A DNA stretch of 64,000 nt from the NCBI RefSeq assembly GCF_021654115.1, contig NZ_JAIWJF010000007.1, forward strand, positions 1 through 64,000, written 5' to 3'. The number at the start of each line of letters is the position of its first letter. Positions within the stretch are counted from its first letter, which is position 1. Shown piece after piece: positions 61,231 through 64,000 of the stretch. This stretch comes from Furfurilactobacillus milii. Lineage in GTDB: Bacteria > Bacillota > Bacilli > Lactobacillales > Lactobacillaceae. Both the position numbers and the translations under genes were made by a program. A model generated the notes under the pieces. The model worked only from the letters and a program-made list of their open reading frames with translations, did not search any database and had not been told where the DNA came from.

Positions 61231-62658
61231 ATGAAATGGGATAAAGCTTGTACGACCGTTTTAGTTGGGAAAAAGGCGTCTGTTGATGGCTCCGTAATGG
61301 TAGCACGTAACGACGACACATTCTTGCCAATCACACCACAAAAGTTTGAAATGAAACCAGCTGCTAATGGGCGCCATGAGGAATTAGCATCTACTCAGAA
61401 CGGTTTTAAGGCACCACTGCCAGAAAGTGGTTATCGTTATCAAGCAACGCCAAATGTGGATGTTCAAAGCGAAGGCATCTATGACGAAAGTGGCTTCAAC
61501 GAGAAGAATGTTGCCATGTCCGCTACTGAAAGTGTTTACGCCAACGAAAAAGTTTTAGCTTATGACCCATTGTTGCCTGATGGCATGGCTGAAGACACTA
61601 TGCAAACGATGGTTCTGCCATTCATCAACTCCGCTAAAGAAGGGGTTGAGTATTTAGGTAAGTTGGTTGCCAAGTATGGCTCACCAGAAGGTAACGGGGT
61701 TATCTTCGCTGATAAGAACGATATTTGGTACATGGAAATCGTTACTGGTCATCACTGGGTTGCTTCCCGAATTCCCGATGATGCTTACGTCGTTGCTGCT
61801 AACCAGGTTGGTCAGGAACAAATTGATTTCGATGACCCAGACAACTTTATGTGGTCTGATGGTATTCGCGAGTTTGTCGATGAACATCATTTGAACCCTG
61901 ATAAGACTGGTTGGAACTTCCGGCACATTTTTGGAACGGATACCGAAAAGGACCGTTACTACAACACACCACGGGTTTGGTTTGCACAACGCTATCTGAA
62001 CCCAGAAATCGAACAAGATCCAGAATCCAGTGATTTGCCATTCATCAACCACGCCAATCGGTTGATCAGTGTTGAAGATGTTGAGTATATCGAAGGCTCA
62101 CACTATAACGAAACGAAGTATGATCCACTCGGTCATGGTTCTGATGAAGACAAATTGCGTTACCGGGCAATTTCATTAAACCGGACACAGCAAAGTCATG
62201 TTTTGCAAATCCGTAACGATGTACCAGAAGCGTTGTCTGCCGTTATGTGGATTTGTATTGGTATTCCTGCCTTTACGCCATATCTGCCATTCTATGCCAA
62301 CGCAACGGATACGGACCCTAGTTACAGCAACACATCCATGACTTACAATGTCAAGGATGCTTACTGGATGTACCGGACGGTTTCCATGCTGACAGAAAGT
62401 CACTACAGTCACTTTGTCCAAGACGATGTTGACTATCTTAAAGACTGCCATGAAGAGTTACGTCGCTTGATCGACGGGATTGACAAGGAAGCACAGGCTA
62501 AGGGCTTGACTGGCGATGCTTTGACAGCCTATCTGACAGAGCAAAACCACCACATCGTTGATGTCATGCGTGACAAGACGATGGCAATCATCGGTCACTT
62601 TGTCACTGAAGGACTTAACCGTTCTAAACTGACATTTGATTTTGACATTAACTTGTAG
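61231..62658 (+). CDS. pepD: C69-family dipeptidase
   Basis: Ntn-hydrolase of 475 residues. The N-terminal KACTTVLVGKKASVDGS contains the nucleophile cysteine near residue 6, exposed after self-cleavage in related PepD, and MVARNDD follows. It hydrolyses dipeptides of broad specificity in the cytosol, supporting growth on peptides. ATG 61231 has GGAAGGA 12 nt upstream; TTG 61219 abuts it. Own terminator downstream. Confidence 0.9.
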   Translation: MKWDKACTTVLVGKKASVDGSVMVARNDDTFLPITPQKFEMKPAANGRHEELASTQNGFKAPLPESGYRYQATPNVDVQSEGIYDESGFNEKNVAMSATESVYANEKVLAYDPLLPDGMAEDTMQTMVLPFINSAKEGVEYLGKLVAKYGSPEGNGVIFADKNDIWYMEIVTGHHWVASRIPDDAYVVAANQVGQEQIDFDDPDNFMWSDGIREFVDEHHLNPDKTGWNFRHIFGTDTEKDRYYNTPRVWFAQRYLNPEIEQDPESSDLPFINHANRLISVEDVEYIEGSHYNETKYDPLGHGSDEDKLRYRAISLNRTQQSHVLQIRNDVPEALSAVMWICIGIPAFTPYLPFYANATDTDPSYSNTSMTYNVKDAYWMYRTVSMLTESHYSHFVQDDVDYLKDCHEELRRLIDGIDKEAQAKGLTGDALTAYLTEQNHHIVDVMRDKTMAIIGHFVTEGLNRSKLTFDFDINL

Positions 62659-62676
62659 AATTGTGAATTGATTTAA

Positions 62677-62716
62677 AATAACCCACATACTGGCTTTTGC
62701 CGGCATGTGGGTTATT
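62677..62716 (+). terminator. Terminator of pepD
   Basis: AATAACCCACAT (62677-62688) with ATGTGGGTTATT (62705-62716). Confidence 0.8.
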
Positions 62717-62989
62717 TCGTTTGAGTCAGTGATCACGTAAAGCAATTATTGTTTATAGGCGACAAAAATTGCGGATATCGATCAAAAAGTGGTCAGTATT
62801 ACAAAATTTGTGCATAAATCGCTTATTATTAGTCGAAAATATCCATTTTTCATTTCTAGGTGTCCCTAATTTACTTCCGGATTTCAGTTTGCTATGTTAG
62901 TCGCATAGAGGACGTGGAACTGGTCGAACTCTGGTTGATGTTGAAATTTTGATTGCTATGTGATGAAGGTTGCAGGAGGATGCGGAACG

Positions 62990-63703
62990 ATGGCTGGGGA
63001 GAAGGATATTCATTTTATGAGCGAGGACGAATTAAAGCAACATTGGCGGGAATATGCGAGTGCGCACGAGGATGAGTTCCTAAATCCGATATTTTCAGAT
63101 GTTAGAAAGAAGAAAAACAGGTGGGCAATACTGACCGCCGGTGCGCCAGGATCTGGAAAGTCAGAAGTAATTGATAGTATTTATGGTCCAGTGATGCAGG
63201 ATTTTGTGCACATAGATGCCGACGATTTTAGAAAACTTTTTCCGAAATATAATGGTGCTAATGCGGCTGACTATCAGAAAGGTGCGACGAAGTTAGTTGA
63301 CAGGGCGTTTAGAAGGGCCTTAAATGAAAATCAGTCGTTTATTTTTGAAGGTACATTCAACTCCCAAAGCTCAGCTAGTAATATTAAGCGTGCGTTGAAT
63401 CATGATTAGTCTGTTAGGATAGTCTATACTTACCTTGAACCTGAAATTGATTGGCGGTTTGTTGTTCAACGGGCTATAAAAACAGGTCGCCAAGTTCCCC
63501 AAGCGGCATTTATTAATGGTTTCCTCAATATTCCACAAAATATCGCTCAGATTTTGGATGAATATGGAGATCGAATAGAAATAGAGATGTACTCGGGTTT
63601 GGGGCATCAACAACATATTTATCGCGGCGTGGAAGCTGTGATAGAACACTTGCCAAATGACATTTCGAGAGACAGGCTGGAGGCAATAGTCAATGGAAAC
63701 TAA
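62990..63703 (+). pseudogene. Zeta-toxin-type kinase interrupted by an amber stop
   Basis: The frame gives a Walker A GAPGSGKS at residues 51-58, VHIDADDFRK and FIFEGTFNS, all hallmarks of zeta/PezT-type UDP-sugar kinases. A TAG at 63407-63409 (codon 140) cuts it. The same frame then continues open and homologous-looking (SVRIVYTYLEP, WRFVVQRAIKTGR) to 63703, for 237 codons in all. Zeta toxins phosphorylate UDP-GlcNAc and block wall synthesis, so inactivation may be tolerated or selected. GCAGGAGG lies 10 nt before the start. No epsilon-type antitoxin precedes it. Confidence 0.85.
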
Positions 63704-63875
63704 AGATCAGAAGTTTATGCGTGAACTAGTTGAAAAGTATCATAACAATTCAGATGAATTTGAAGATAATGCTACTGATGACGAGAAAGAGGCCTACATT
63801 CGGGCCGGTGCAAGAGAGCGTAGCAGAAAAATTTTAGACGTTCTTTATCCAAACAAAAATGAAAAAGAAGCCTAG
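63693..63875 (+). CDS. Small acidic protein overlapping the zeta-toxin 3' end (60 aa)
   Basis: Begins METKDQKFMRELVEKYHNN, strongly acidic in the middle (DEFEDNATDDEKEA) and helical throughout. Its ATG lies 11 nt inside the toxin frame, with GGAGG 9 nt upstream, so it was translationally coupled to the toxin. This suggests a partner or antitoxin placed after the toxin, the reverse of the epsilon-zeta order. No family recognised. Confidence 0.65.
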   Translation: METKDQKFMRELVEKYHNNSDEFEDNATDDEKEAYIRAGARERSRKILDVLYPNKNEKEA

Positions 63876-63900
63876 TTGTTATTAATGTGGCCCTGCAAAA

Positions 63901-63945
63901 AAAGAAGGAAACAAGCTGATGATATCAGCCTGTTTCCTTCTTTTT
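63901..63945. terminator. Bidirectional terminator at the right edge
   Basis: AAAGAAGGAAACA (63901-63913) pairs with TGTTTCCTTCTTT (63931-63943), with an inner GCTGA/TCAGC extension and T/A runs on both sides. Confidence 0.88.
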
Positions 63946-63960
63946 ACTAATGAATGTTAT

Positions 63961-64000
63961 TTATGCTACAGCTTCTTTTTTCAGAATTCGAATCATGTTG
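63961..64000 (-). CDS. C-terminal end of an unidentified gene (cut by window edge)
   Basis: On the minus strand the last 12 codons read NMIRILKKEAVA followed by TAA at 63961-63963, just upstream of a strong terminator. The peptide is too short to identify. That it is coding is inferred from the terminator placement and open frame. Confidence 0.4.
   Translation of the reverse strand, partial: NMIRILKKEAVA

Noticed and set aside
1-64000. CRISPR array or cas genes
   Set aside because: No regularly spaced direct repeats and no Cas-like proteins; the dispersed repeats are kilobases apart and palindromic.

Overview
The window is a low-to-mid GC Firmicutes chromosome segment, most probably from a Lactobacillaceae species. 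The signs are AGGAGG-type ribosome binding sites, an LPHTDE-type sortase substrate with a KxYKxGKxW-like signal, a C69 dipeptidase, LytSR/LrgAB, a partial menaquinone pathway and DNA-repair enzymes that lack the usual Fe-S cysteines. I could not fix the species. The left edge cuts an IS3-family (IS150-group) element and the right edge cuts an unidentified minus-strand gene.

Layout. 0.1-2 kb: HrtBA-like ABC exporter. 2-4.3 kb: small protein, aldo/keto reductase, acetyltransferase. 4.3-8.5 kb: divergent menaquinone cluster (menI plus a DASS anion transporter on minus; menB-menE on plus). 8.6-17.2 kb: accessory block with four paralogous Mor-like DNA-binding proteins, a large cell-wall adhesin, MarR-like and WYL-type regulators, and an operon of zinc-ribbon membrane proteins and a lipoprotein. 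It ends near a tRNA-Asn. 17.6-22.1 kb: MscS channel and a PNAG-type exopolysaccharide operon carrying its own GH20 hydrolase. 22.4-26.7 kb: PhnDCE-like ABC importer co-transcribed with a nucleoside hydrolase. 27-30 kb: nuclease-helicase and UDG. 30-33.3 kb: NmrA-like protein, VOC dioxygenase-like protein, orphan AgrC-like kinase. 33.5-34.3 kb: no gene, but a promoter-to-terminator unit of about 700 nt on the minus strand that looks like a large structured RNA. 34.5-43.1 kb: MFS, acetyltransferase, CDF transporter, small proteins, lplA, NhaP antiporter. 43.2-45 kb: Cys-Cys leader peptide with attenuator, frameshifted cysE, cysK. 45-53.5 kb: MarR/UspA pair, lipoprotein, mutY, rnhA, hydrolase, menG. 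53.6-59.4 kb: lytSR and two tandem lrgAB pairs. 59.5-64 kb: GNAT, HAD phosphatase, PepD, broken zeta toxin with a small overlapping gene.

Four things stand out. (1) Nine copies of a 100-190 nt structured element between 36.6 and 60.3 kb share short sequence motifs and show compensatory base changes in their stems. Each copy sits 3' of a gene in a fixed orientation. (2) The ~700-nt candidate RNA at 33.56-34.26 kb may belong to the giant ornate RNAs. (3) A 31-codon leader peptide with adjacent Cys codons lies before mutually exclusive hairpins and cysEK, as in trp/his-type attenuation. (4) The menaquinone genes needed to process o-succinylbenzoate are coupled to a dicarboxylate-type transporter, which suggests scavenging of that intermediate; menG is in the same window and an HrtBA-like heme exporter is nearby.

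All family assignments come from reading the sequence. No database search was run.
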